Origin: Pachypanchax playfairii
Lineage: Eukaryota; Chordata; Actinopteri; Cyprinodontiformes; Aplocheilidae
Direction: 5' to 3'
Assembly (NCBI GenBank): GCA_006937955.1
Contig: SSNP01000134.1
Coordinates: forward strand, 462,657 to 526,656
DNA: 64,000 bases
Below the pieces are notes generated by a model, which did not search any database, was not told the DNA's origin, and saw nothing but the letters and a program-made list of their open reading frames with translations. The translations under genes were made by a program, and so were the position numbers. This document shows, piece by piece, positions 11,547 to 22,375 of the stretch. Every line of letters begins with the position of its first letter. Position 1 is the stretch's first letter.

Positions 11547-12671
11547 ATGATGGCAGAATCTGATGCGCAAGAGACTCGTCAGCCCGCAAAGGACTCGCCG
11601 TTCTCTATAAAAAACTTACTCAATATTGAAGACAATAAACCTGCGAAGCCAAAAATCACATTAGGCTCATCCAAAGGAGTTTTTGAAGGCAGTTTCCTTT
11701 CTCGACTGGGTGACTTGTCTCTGCCACGGTTTGACTTGCCCGCACAGAGGATCGGACTTTCAGCGCAGTATTTGGAAAGAGCGTCTGCCTGGTGGTACCC
11801 TTACACGCTGGGGACGCATTTTAGGACTGCAGGTAAACTCTTTTAAAAAATCTAAACATATCTTTATTTTATTAATTTTTTATTCATAATGCTGTTTTAA
11901 AAGACCCAAATTTGTGTCAGTTTTATTCCATAAAGAAAAAACTGAGAATTTATGAAATAAATCAAATATCAACATTTTTAAATGAGAAAGGCATTTTCAT
12001 CTTTAAAATCCAATTATAATAGAAATATCTAAACCTTTTGCTCATTTGATCTTATTGTTATTATTATTTTTACTGCAGTGTGTGAGAAGATCAATCCGAG
12101 AGAAGAGTCTCCAGCTCCAGACAGACGCTCCCCGGATCACCCAAAAAGTGACCAAGATGCTAAAGAGGAAAGCGCTGACGAAGACATCGCGCTAGATGAA
12201 AGTGATGCAGACGAGTCAAGGAAAGAAACAGACCAGGAGGAGGACTGGAGGAGAAAACCAGACGACCTGGACCCAGAGAAGAAGCCGTGCCGGAAGAAGA
12301 AGACGCGCACGGTGTTTTCCAGGAGCCAGGTTTTCCAGCTAGAGTCCACCTTCGACATAAAGCGCTACCTGAGTAGCTCGGAGAGGGCGGGCCTGGCCGC
12401 ATCCCTGCACCTCACCGAGACGCAGGTGAAAATCTGGTTCCAGAACCGAAGGAATAAGTGGAAAAGGCAGCTGGCCGCGGAGCTGGAGGCGGCCAACATC
12501 AGCCACGCGGCAGCGCAGAGGATTGTGCGCGTTCCCATACTTTACCATGAAAGTGGCACCTCAGAAACGAGCGGGGGCCCCGGAACAAACTCACCAAGCA
12601 ACCAGTCACTTCTGGCTTTTCCCCACCATATGTACTATTCCCATCCAGCCCCCCTGCTGAGGCCAGTTTAA
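11547..12671 (+). CDS. hmx3: H6-family (NKX5) homeobox protein Hmx3, first assembled copy
   Basis: This homeodomain transcription factor acts in inner ear, lateral line and hypothalamus development. Two exons, 11547-11832 and 12079-12671, join to 879 nt and 292 residues. The N-terminal block SPFSIKNLLNIED, the AWWYPYTLGTH motif and the C terminus YYSHPAPLLRPV are HMX3 features, not HMX2. The homeodomain spans about residues 168-227, with RYLSSSERAGLAASLHLTET and WFQNRRNKWKRQ in helix 3. An acidic, Ser-rich linker (about 120-160) precedes it. AATAAA follows at 12733-12738. No hmx2 lies between it and bub3, which suggests the teleost hmx3b paralogue. The paralogue assignment is inferred. An apparently identical copy is at 17273-18397. 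Confidence 0.93.
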
Positions 12672-12767
12672 AGAGCATTGGGTTGTAATGTTCCTGTACA
12701 CTTGTTTTTAAATTAGAACAAATCAAAACAGAAATAAAAGTCTGTATATTTTGTAGATATAGTTTAG

Positions 12768-12825
<58 letters not shown>

Positions 12826-14754
12826 CCTTGCAGTAAAAGATCTCTCAGTGGGTGTTGCAAAGGAACAACCAAAAATACTGTGATTTTTAAATTTTTTTTT
12901 TTTACTAGTGATTTTTAAAGAGTATGTGTGCGTGTGTGCGTGTTTAAATGTGTTCCAGTTTTGGGGAAAGAGCTTGTTTCCAACAGCGCTGGCTGTCTAT
13001 TTGTGCTTTAAAGAAATTTGTGTCAGTATTTGTACCTGAAAAACGTGGAATTTACTATTTTGATCTTTTCAGATGTTGTGCAATATTATTGTTTTTATGT
13101 TAGTTTATCTGCTTTTGTCACTTATAGCTCAGTTTAAAGAAACTAACAAAAAATCTATTTGTAATAGTGAGGACAATCATGTGATTCTTTAAGAAAAATG
13201 AAAATAAAAAAAGATCCGAAATCTCTCAGTAACATAGGAAGTTATTTTTCAATACGCAATAGTTTTTATGAAAGAACCAAAATTAGTCTCTGTGTTTCTT
13301 CGTATGAGTTTTTCTTCTGATATTAAATTCTGCATAACTATGATTTTGCTCTCAGTAAATATTATTTTCAAAATAAATGTTGTCTATCTGAAGGAGTCCT
13401 ATACGAAATAAATCCTTTATTTAAGTTAACTTGTATCTTTTGGTTTGCTGGTGCTTGTTACTCGGACGCACTGAGGGTTTTCTATTATTCTAAAAACATT
13501 AAGGACCAAAACTTAATTGATGGACAGACACATATTGTCAACACAATTTTCAGAATTTGAAGAAGCTTTGACATTTTTCTTATTTTGAAAGTTATTTTTC
13601 ATATTATCGTCATAGCAGGTAAAGGTGTGTCATTATGAAATAAATATTATGTGGACAACAACCGACTACTAAATTAATAATGATGGGAGTCTGTCTTGAC
13701 ATATTTTTTGTTTGTGTGTTTTTTGCTGACATTTTTAAGGTTGCAAACAAAACTAGGTGTTCTGGGATACAAAATACTGCCATAATGAAACCCGTTAAGA
13801 CTGTACAGCTTATACAAACTTCCTGTAGAAAATAACTTTGATTTGGATCATTTAAGCTTCCGATTCTCCTTTTCTGGTTGTCCTCAAATTCACTGCATGG
13901 ATTATTTGTTACCCTATTCACAGTATGAGTCACATTACAACGATTTAATTAAACTGTTTTATTATCTGTCTTCACTGACGCGCACAAAGCAGAGAAAGCG
14001 CAACAGACAAAACAGACCTCTGTCATGTGACCTGTGTGGAAACAACGGAAATGTGCGTCAGAATAAAAATCAACCAATGAACTCATAGGCGCGAGTTTGA
14101 TTATTCGTTTCAACCAATCAGAGTCTTCGAGAGCTTCGGCAGCGCTTTCTGAGCTAGGGAGCTAAGCGGCTAACAGCAACCACATTCGCTTCTAGCATTT
14201 TTCAGGTTTTATATTGGGTTTTTACTGAATACCAGAGAATAAGAATTAACTTTGCGAAGTTCAACCGTAATTCGCGTATTTGGGGCACCGAACGAAAGCG
14301 GTAAGTGACGATAAACGGGTGATAATGAGACTTGTAGCAGCTTTCATTTTGTGCTAGTGCTAGCAAACAGTGGTGAGACGGGAGCAGAGTAGGGCATGGT
14401 GTAATTTCTAGTTATAACGCATTAAGTACTGTATCCAGTATGGGTTTTTATTACAGTTAGGTTTAGCAATATCTCTACAAGTAAATTTAGTAAATCTGTT
14501 GGTTCAGACAGAGTCGTAAGGTCTCAAAATAGCAATGTGTTGAACATGTGTGACTCATTGCGTTGTTAAATCTTTAGTGTTAATATTTAGTTGACTGTTA
14601 AAGCTCTTGCTTGTATTTTCCCTAAATTTGATGTAATTTTTAAGTTAGGCGGAATGCTTTTGATGCTATAAGATTAATTTACAAGTAGAGCAATTCTATT
14701 TTCATACTTTTTAGATGTTTAGATTTATTTGAGCATCAATTTTCTTTTCTACAG
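12672..14754. other. hmx3-bub3 spacer, first assembled copy
   Basis: This holds the hmx3 3' UTR, an ATT microsatellite at about 12769-12824, AT-rich spacer, then the bub3 promoter and noncoding first exon (ending GCG|GTAAGT near 14300). Open frames at 13610-13933 and 13843-14088 recur in all three copies and look like chance frames. Confidence 0.7.
12769..12824. repeat. (ATT)n microsatellite
   Basis: An uninterrupted ATT run of about 55 bases. The matching runs are at 14942-14992 (truncated by an N on its left) and 18495-18550. The middle copy starts inside this repeat, as expected of a contig end. Confidence 0.95.
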
Positions 14755-14940
14755 ATGACGGGCTCAAATGAGTACAAGCTCAACCAGGGACCAGAAGACA
14801 GCATCTCTGCCGTCAAATTCAGCCCCAGCACTGCCCAGTTCCTCCTGGTTTCTTCTTGGGACTTCACAGTTCGTCTTTATGATGTTGGAGGCAACACCAT
14901 GAGGATGAAATACCAACACACAGCTCCAGTCCTCGACTGT
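14755..14940 (+). other. bub3: truncated assembly copy of the first coding exon of bub3
   Basis: The sequence matches 20481-20666 and encodes the start of Bub3 (MTGSNEYKLNQGPEDSISAV onward). It stops at the single N at 14941, inside the exon, with no donor site. It is best read as the end of a contig and not as a gene or pseudogene. Confidence 0.85.
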
Positions 14941-14941
14941 N
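14941..14941. other. assembly gap (single N)
   Basis: One N joins the middle of bub3 exon 2 to the middle of an ATT microsatellite that lies upstream of bub3. The open frame running through the N into poly-Leu is artificial. Confidence 0.95.
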
Positions 14942-14992
<51 letters not shown>

Positions 14993-16995
14993 CCTTGCAG
15001 TAAAAGATCTCTCAGTGGGTGTTGCAAAGGAACAACCAAAAATACTGTGATTTTTAAATTTTTTTTTTTACTAGTGATTTTTAAAGAGTATGTGTGCGTG
15101 TGTGCGTGTTTAAATGTGTTCCAGTTTTGGGGAAAGAGCTTGTTTCCAACAGCGCTGGCTGTCTATTTGTGCTTTAAAGAAATTTGTGTCAGTATTTGTA
15201 CCTGAAAAACGTGGAATTTACTATTTTGATCTTTTCAGATGTTGTGCAATATTATTGTTTTTATGTTAGTTTATCTGCTTTTGTCACTTATAGCTCAGTT
15301 TAAAGAAACTAACAAAAAATCTATTTGTAATAGTGAGGACAATCATGTGATTCTTTAAGAAAAATGAAAATAAAAAAAGATCCGAAATCTCTCAGTAACA
15401 TAGGAAGTTATTTTTCAATACGCAATAGTTTTTATGAAAGAACCAAAATTAGTCTCTGTGTTTCTTCGTATGAGTTTTTCTTCTGATATTAAATTCTGCA
15501 TAACTATGATTTTGCTCTCAGTAAATATTATTTTCAAAATAAATGTTGTCTATCTGAAGGAGTCCTATACGAAATAAATCCTTTATTTAAGTTAACTTGT
15601 ATCTTTTGGTTTGCTGGTGCTTGTTACTCGGACGCACTGAGGGTTTTCTATTATTCTAAAAACATTAAGGACCAAAACTTAATTGATGGACAGACACATA
15701 TTGTCAACACAATTTTCAGAATTTGAAGAAGCTTTGACATTTTTCTTATTTTGAAAGTTATTTTTCATATTATCGTCATAGCAGGTAAAGGTGTGTCATT
15801 ATGAAATAAATATTATGTGGACAACAACCGACTACTAAATTAATAATGATGGGAGTCTGTCTTGACATATTTTTTGTTTGTGTGTTTTTTGCTGACATTT
15901 TTAAGGTTGCAAACAAAACTAGGTGTTCTGGGATACAAAATACTGCCATAATGAAACCCGTTAAGACTGTACAGCTTATACAAACTTCCTGTAGAAAATA
16001 ACTTTGATTTGGATCATTTAAGCTTCCGATTCTCCTTTTCTGGTTGTCCTCAAATTCACTGCATGGATTATTTGTTACCCTATTCACAGTATGAGTCACA
16101 TTACAACGATTTAATTAAACTGTTTTATTATCTGTCTTCACTGACGCGCACAAAGCAGAGAAAGCGCAACAGACAAAACAGACCTCTGTCATGTGACCTG
16201 TGTGGAAACAACGGAAATGTGCGTCAGAATAAAAATCAACCAATGAACTCATAGGCGCGAGTTTGATTATTCGTTTCAACCAATCAGAGTCTTCGAGAGC
16301 TTCGGCAGCGCTTTCTGAGCTAGGGAGCTAAGCGGCTAACAGCAACCACATTCGCTTCTAGCATTTTTCAGGTTTTATATTGGGTTTTTACTGAATACCA
16401 GAGAATAAGAATTAACTTTGCGAAGTTCAACCGTAATTCGCGTATTTGGGGCACCGAACGAAAGCGGTAAGTGACGATAAACGGGTGATAATGAGACTTG
16501 TAGCAGCTTTCATTTTGTGCTAGTGCTAGCAAACAGTGGTGAGACGGGAGCAGAGTAGGGCATGGTGTAATTTCTAGTTATAACGCATTAAGTACTGTAT
16601 CCAGTATGGGTTTTTATTACAGTTAGGTTTAGCAATATCTCTACAAGTAAATTTAGTAAATCTGTTGGTTCAGACAGAGTCGTAAGGTCTCAAAATAGCA
16701 ATGTGTTGAACATGTGTGACTCATTGCGTTGTTAAATCTTTAGTGTTAATATTTAGTTGACTGTTAAAGCTCTTGCTTGTATTTTCCCTAAATTTGATGT
16801 AATTTTTAAGTTAGGCGGAATGCTTTTGATGCTATAAGATTAATTTACAAGTAGAGCAATTCTATTTTCATACTTTTTAGATGTTTAGATTTATTTGAGC
16901 ATCAATTTTCTTTTCTACAGATGACGGGCTCAAATGAGTACAAGCTCAACCAGGGACCAGAAGACAGCATCTCTGCCGTCAAATTCAGCCCCAGC
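14942..16995. repeat. partial second copy of the hmx3-bub3 spacer and bub3 5' end
   Basis: This matches 12776-14829 at a constant offset of 2166. It begins inside the ATT microsatellite, carries the bub3 promoter and noncoding exon, and ends 75 bases into the first bub3 coding exon (16921-16995) at the ten-N gap. Translations of frames inside it equal those of the other copies. Probably a redundant contig. Confidence 0.9.
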
Positions 16996-17005
16996 NNNNN
17001 NNNNN
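16996..17005. other. assembly gap (ten Ns)
   Basis: Ten Ns separate a fragment of bub3 exon 2 from a point upstream of hmx3 (equivalent to 11280). The right side therefore steps back about 3.5 kb along the locus, which marks a redundant contig join. Confidence 0.95.
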
Positions 17006-17272
17006 GCGTTTTCATCTACAATCTCATTTGCTGTTGTACCGACCCAACAGCAGAGACCGAGCGCATTTTAACTCGGATGGCATTTTCATTTCATCAGTTC
17101 AGCGCAAGTTTGACGCAGTGATCTCTGCGCATTCATACCGGAGGAGACTTTCTGACTCTCTTTGCCCATTTCTTTTCACATGTTTCTAACAAAGACTGAA
17201 CATATTGCAAATACTTTTGAGGTGCTTTTGATTTAATATTTTTTTATGGTCATTCATATTGGACAGTAAACG

Positions 17273-18397
17273 ATGATGGCAGAATCTGATGCGCAAGAGA
17301 CTCGTCAGCCCGCAAAGGACTCGCCGTTCTCTATAAAAAACTTACTCAATATTGAAGACAATAAACCTGCGAAGCCAAAAATCACATTAGGCTCATCCAA
17401 AGGAGTTTTTGAAGGCAGTTTCCTTTCTCGACTGGGTGACTTGTCTCTGCCACGGTTTGACTTGCCCGCACAGAGGATCGGACTTTCAGCGCAGTATTTG
17501 GAAAGAGCGTCTGCCTGGTGGTACCCTTACACGCTGGGGACGCATTTTAGGACTGCAGGTAAACTCTTTTAAAAAATCTAAACATATCTTTATTTTATTA
17601 ATTTTTTATTCATAATGCTGTTTTAAAAGACCCAAATTTGTGTCAGTTTTATTCCATAAAGAAAAAACTGAGAATTTATGAAATAAATCAAATATCAACA
17701 TTTTTAAATGAGAAAGGCATTTTCATCTTTAAAATCCAATTATAATAGAAATATCTAAACCTTTTGCTCATTTGATCTTATTGTTATTATTATTTTTACT
17801 GCAGTGTGTGAGAAGATCAATCCGAGAGAAGAGTCTCCAGCTCCAGACAGACGCTCCCCGGATCACCCAAAAAGTGACCAAGATGCTAAAGAGGAAAGCG
17901 CTGACGAAGACATCGCGCTAGATGAAAGTGATGCAGACGAGTCAAGGAAAGAAACAGACCAGGAGGAGGACTGGAGGAGAAAACCAGACGACCTGGACCC
18001 AGAGAAGAAGCCGTGCCGGAAGAAGAAGACGCGCACGGTGTTTTCCAGGAGCCAGGTTTTCCAGCTAGAGTCCACCTTCGACATAAAGCGCTACCTGAGT
18101 AGCTCGGAGAGGGCGGGCCTGGCCGCATCCCTGCACCTCACCGAGACGCAGGTGAAAATCTGGTTCCAGAACCGAAGGAATAAGTGGAAAAGGCAGCTGG
18201 CCGCGGAGCTGGAGGCGGCCAACATCAGCCACGCGGCAGCGCAGAGGATTGTGCGCGTTCCCATACTTTACCATGAAAGTGGCACCTCAGAAACGAGCGG
18301 GGGCCCCGGAACAAACTCACCAAGCAACCAGTCACTTCTGGCTTTTCCCCACCATATGTACTATTCCCATCCAGCCCCCCTGCTGAGGCCAGTTTAA
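17273..18397 (+). CDS. hmx3: Hmx3 homeobox protein, second assembled copy
   Basis: Exons are 17273-17558 and 17805-18397. Encoded protein, intron length, poly(A) signal and microsatellite length all equal those of 11547-12671 at a constant offset of 5726. The protein has 292 residues with the homeodomain at about 168-227. This copy is in continuous sequence with the complete bub3 gene. The first copy is in continuous sequence with acadsb. Together they most likely represent a single gene counted twice; a very recent real tandem duplication is the less likely alternative. Confidence 0.9.
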
Positions 18398-18493
18398 AGA
18401 GCATTGGGTTGTAATGTTCCTGTACACTTGTTTTTAAATTAGAACAAATCAAAACAGAAATAAAAGTCTGTATATTTTGTAGATATAGTTTAG

Positions 18494-18551
<58 letters not shown>

Positions 18552-19780
18552 CCTTGCAGTAAAAGATCTCTCAGTGGGTGTTGCAAAGGAACAACCAAAA
18601 ATACTGTGATTTTTAAATTTTTTTTTTTTACTAGTGATTTTTAAAGAGTATGTGTGCGTGTGTGCGTGTTTAAATGTGTTCCAGTTTTGGGGAAAGAGCT
18701 TGTTTCCAACAGCGCTGGCTGTCTATTTGTGCTTTAAAGAAATTTGTGTCAGTATTTGTACCTGAAAAACGTGGAATTTACTATTTTGATCTTTTCAGAT
18801 GTTGTGCAATATTATTGTTTTTATGTTAGTTTATCTGCTTTTGTCACTTATAGCTCAGTTTAAAGAAACTAACAAAAAATCTATTTGTAATAGTGAGGAC
18901 AATCATGTGATTCTTTAAGAAAAATGAAAATAAAAAAAGATCCGAAATCTCTCAGTAACATAGGAAGTTATTTTTCAATACGCAATAGTTTTTATGAAAG
19001 AACCAAAATTAGTCTCTGTGTTTCTTCGTATGAGTTTTTCTTCTGATATTAAATTCTGCATAACTATGATTTTGCTCTCAGTAAATATTATTTTCAAAAT
19101 AAATGTTGTCTATCTGAAGGAGTCCTATACGAAATAAATCCTTTATTTAAGTTAACTTGTATCTTTTGGTTTGCTGGTGCTTGTTACTCGGACGCACTGA
19201 GGGTTTTCTATTATTCTAAAAACATTAAGGACCAAAACTTAATTGATGGACAGACACATATTGTCAACACAATTTTCAGAATTTGAAGAAGCTTTGACAT
19301 TTTTCTTATTTTGAAAGTTATTTTTCATATTATCGTCATAGCAGGTAAAGGTGTGTCATTATGAAATAAATATTATGTGGACAACAACCGACTACTAAAT
19401 TAATAATGATGGGAGTCTGTCTTGACATATTTTTTGTTTGTGTGTTTTTTGCTGACATTTTTAAGGTTGCAAACAAAACTAGGTGTTCTGGGATACAAAA
19501 TACTGCCATAATGAAACCCGTTAAGACTGTACAGCTTATACAAACTTCCTGTAGAAAATAACTTTGATTTGGATCATTTAAGCTTCCGATTCTCCTTTTC
19601 TGGTTGTCCTCAAATTCACTGCATGGATTATTTGTTACCCTATTCACAGTATGAGTCACATTACAACGATTTAATTAAACTGTTTTATTATCTGTCTTCA
19701 CTGACGCGCACAAAGCAGAGAAAGCGCAACAGACAAAACAGACCTCTGTCATGTGACCTGTGTGGAAACAACGGAAATGT
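18398..19780. other. hmx3-bub3 spacer, third assembled copy
   Basis: Same content as 12672-14054: hmx3 3' UTR, ATT microsatellite at 18495-18550 and AT-rich spacer. I see no gene in it. Confidence 0.7.
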
Positions 19781-20026
19781 GCGTCAGAATAAAAATCAAC
19801 CAATGAACTCATAGGCGCGAGTTTGATTATTCGTTTCAACCAATCAGAGTCTTCGAGAGCTTCGGCAGCGCTTTCTGAGCTAGGGAGCTAAGCGGCTAAC
19901 AGCAACCACATTCGCTTCTAGCATTTTTCAGGTTTTATATTGGGTTTTTACTGAATACCAGAGAATAAGAATTAACTTTGCGAAGTTCAACCGTAATTCG
20001 CGTATTTGGGGCACCGAACGAAAGCG
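19781..20026 (+). promoter_or_regulatory. bub3 promoter and noncoding first exon
   Basis: Two CCAAT boxes lie at 19800-19804 and 19840-19844, 40 bp apart. Between them is GGCGCGAGTTTGA, similar to the CDE/CHR pair of genes repressed by DREAM outside G2/M. A noncoding exon follows and ends GCG|GTAAGT at 20026. CCAAT plus CDE/CHR fits a mitotic gene. The elements are seen; their use is inferred. Confidence 0.55.
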
Positions 20027-20480
20027 GTAAGTGACGATAAACGGGTGATAATGAGACTTGTAGCAGCTTTCATTTTGTGCTAGTGCTAGCAAACAGTGGT
20101 GAGACGGGAGCAGAGTAGGGCATGGTGTAATTTCTAGTTATAACGCATTAAGTACTGTATCCAGTATGGGTTTTTATTACAGTTAGGTTTAGCAATATCT
20201 CTACAAGTAAATTTAGTAAATCTGTTGGTTCAGACAGAGTCGTAAGGTCTCAAAATAGCAATGTGTTGAACATGTGTGACTCATTGCGTTGTTAAATCTT
20301 TAGTGTTAATATTTAGTTGACTGTTAAAGCTCTTGCTTGTATTTTCCCTAAATTTGATGTAATTTTTAAGTTAGGCGGAATGCTTTTGATGCTATAAGAT
20401 TAATTTACAAGTAGAGCAATTCTATTTTCATACTTTTTAGATGTTTAGATTTATTTGAGCATCAATTTTCTTTTCTACAG

Positions 20481-22375
20481 ATGACGGGCTCAAATGAGTA
20501 CAAGCTCAACCAGGGACCAGAAGACAGCATCTCTGCCGTCAAATTCAGCCCCAGCACTGCCCAGTTCCTCCTGGTTTCTTCTTGGGACTTCACAGTTCGT
20601 CTTTATGATGTTGGAGGCAACACCATGAGGATGAAATACCAACACACAGCTCCAGTCCTCGACTGTGCTTTTTATGTATGTCACATGTGCTTGTTTGTCT
20701 GGTCGTAAATGTTATAAGTCTTATATGCATGTATAATGTCACATTTTATTTGCAGGACCCAACACATTCTTGGAGTGGAGGTTTAGATGCACAGTTAAAG
20801 ACTCATGATTTAAACACAGACCAAGGTATGTCTCTTAGAATAAACAGTTACACATTAATGGGAAATTAAATATGTTGAGCTTTTATTGTCTTTTTCTAGA
20901 TACAATAGTTGGAACACATGATGCCCCCATTCGTTGTGTGGAGTACTGCCCAGAAGTTAATGTCATGGTAACAGGAAGCTGGGACAAATCAGTCCGGCTG
21001 TGGGATCCACGTACACCCTGCAATGCTGGTACCTTCACTCAGCCTGACAAGGTACATCAATGTAAATAATGGGGGATTCCACCTCTATTGTTCTGGCCTT
21101 AAACCTGTTGTCCTTTGTGAAAGGTGTATACCCTCTCTGTCGCTGGAGATAGGCTGATTGTCGGCACAGCAGGAAGACGGGTCCTGGTGTGGGATTTGAG
21201 AAACATGGGCTACGTACAGCAGAGAAGGGAGTCCAGTCTAAAGTATCAAACTCGCTGCATTAGAGCCTTCCCTAATAAACAGGTATGTCTGTATTAAAAA
21301 AAGGTGCTGACTTCATGTAACTTGACAGATCAGATTCCTAATATAAGGAAGCTAAATAGTAACCTCATATTTTTTTGTCATGGCTTCAGGGTTATGTTTT
21401 GAGTTCAATTGAGGGACGAGTAGCTGTGGAGTACCTGGACCCAAGCCAGGAGGTTCAGAAGAAGAAGTATGCCTTCAAGTGCCACAGGCTGAAAGAGGAT
21501 GGAATTGAACAAGTCTACCCCGTCAATGCTATTTCATTTCACAGCATTCACAACACCTTTGCCACAGGTACAGCTGATTTCTGTGTACTTAAGAAAATAT
21601 TTATTTCTTTATCAACGTTGTTTGATAAATAAATAAAGGGGTTTTCAGAAAACCTGAATTCCCTGTGATTTTTTTTCACTGAGCTGTCTGTCAGGATTTT
21701 TTTAGAGGAACTCTCATTAATTAGGATATTTATCTCACCACCAGAACAGTTTCTAGCTTTTGAGGTTGACCTTGACTTTCTCCTTTTGCCAGGTGGCTCA
21801 GATGGTTTTGTCAATATCTGGGACCCATTCAACAAAAAGCGCCTGTGTCAGTTCCACCGGTACCCAACCAGCATTGCATCACTGGCTTTCAGTAATGATG
21901 GTACAATGCTCGCCATTGCCTCCTCCTACATGTATGAGAAAGGAGACATCAGCCACCCAGAGGACGCCATCTTCATCCGCCAAGTCACAGATGCTGAAAC
22001 GAAACCCAAGTAAGTTTTTATTAAAGCACCTTGTGTTCACTACTTCTCAAGCCTGTAAGTTTTATTTACAAGGAGCTCATCCAGTTGTAGCATGTGTTGA
22101 TCTGCAACTACTTTTTATTTTTTATTTTCATATTAGAATTAAAAATACTTAAATGGTTTCTTTCTGAACAGACAGAAACTTTTTGAAAACCTTTTGTAAT
22201 TCACTACAGAAGGCCCTAAAACGAATTCCCTTTTACACAAGGCCCTAAGAATATGAATTTATGCTTCAAACAGCAAAGGTCCTTCATGATCCTTTAATGT
22301 CCTTTATTAATTGTATCAGTTGAATCATTTTACAGACTGATTAAATCCTGTTTTTTGCTTTTCAGATCTACCTAA
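20481..22375 (+). CDS. bub3: mitotic checkpoint protein Bub3 (complete copy)
   Basis: Bub3 is a WD40 beta-propeller that binds phosphorylated MELT motifs of KNL1 and carries Bub1 and BubR1 to kinetochores in the spindle checkpoint. Seven coding exons join in phase: 20481-20675, 20756-20825, 20900-21051, 21124-21282, 21390-21567, 21793-22009 and 22366-22375. They total 981 nt and 326 residues, the usual Bub3 length. Diagnostic stretches include SSWDFTVRLYDV, THDAPIRCVEYCPEVNVMV, TAGRRVLVWDLRNMGYVQQR, SSIEGRVAVEYLDPS, VNAISFHSIHNTFATG and GGSDGFVNIWDPFNKKRLCQ. The last exon encodes only the final few residues (KST). A noncoding first exon ends at 20026. AATAAA lies near 22865. Partial copies of its first coding exon occur at 14755 and 16921 and are assembly duplicates. 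Confidence 0.96.

Noticed and set aside
12137..12726. Several minus-strand frames over hmx3 exon 2
   Set aside because: They are antisense shadows of the GC-rich homeobox exon and recur in the second copy.
13610..14088. Frames upstream of bub3 present in all copies
   Set aside because: They lie in AT-rich spacer, have no domain features, and their repetition is due to the duplicated contigs and not to selection.
14755..15003. Open frame joining Bub3 N terminus to a poly-Leu tail
   Set aside because: It runs through the N at 14941 into an ATT microsatellite; the poly-Leu part is an assembly artefact.
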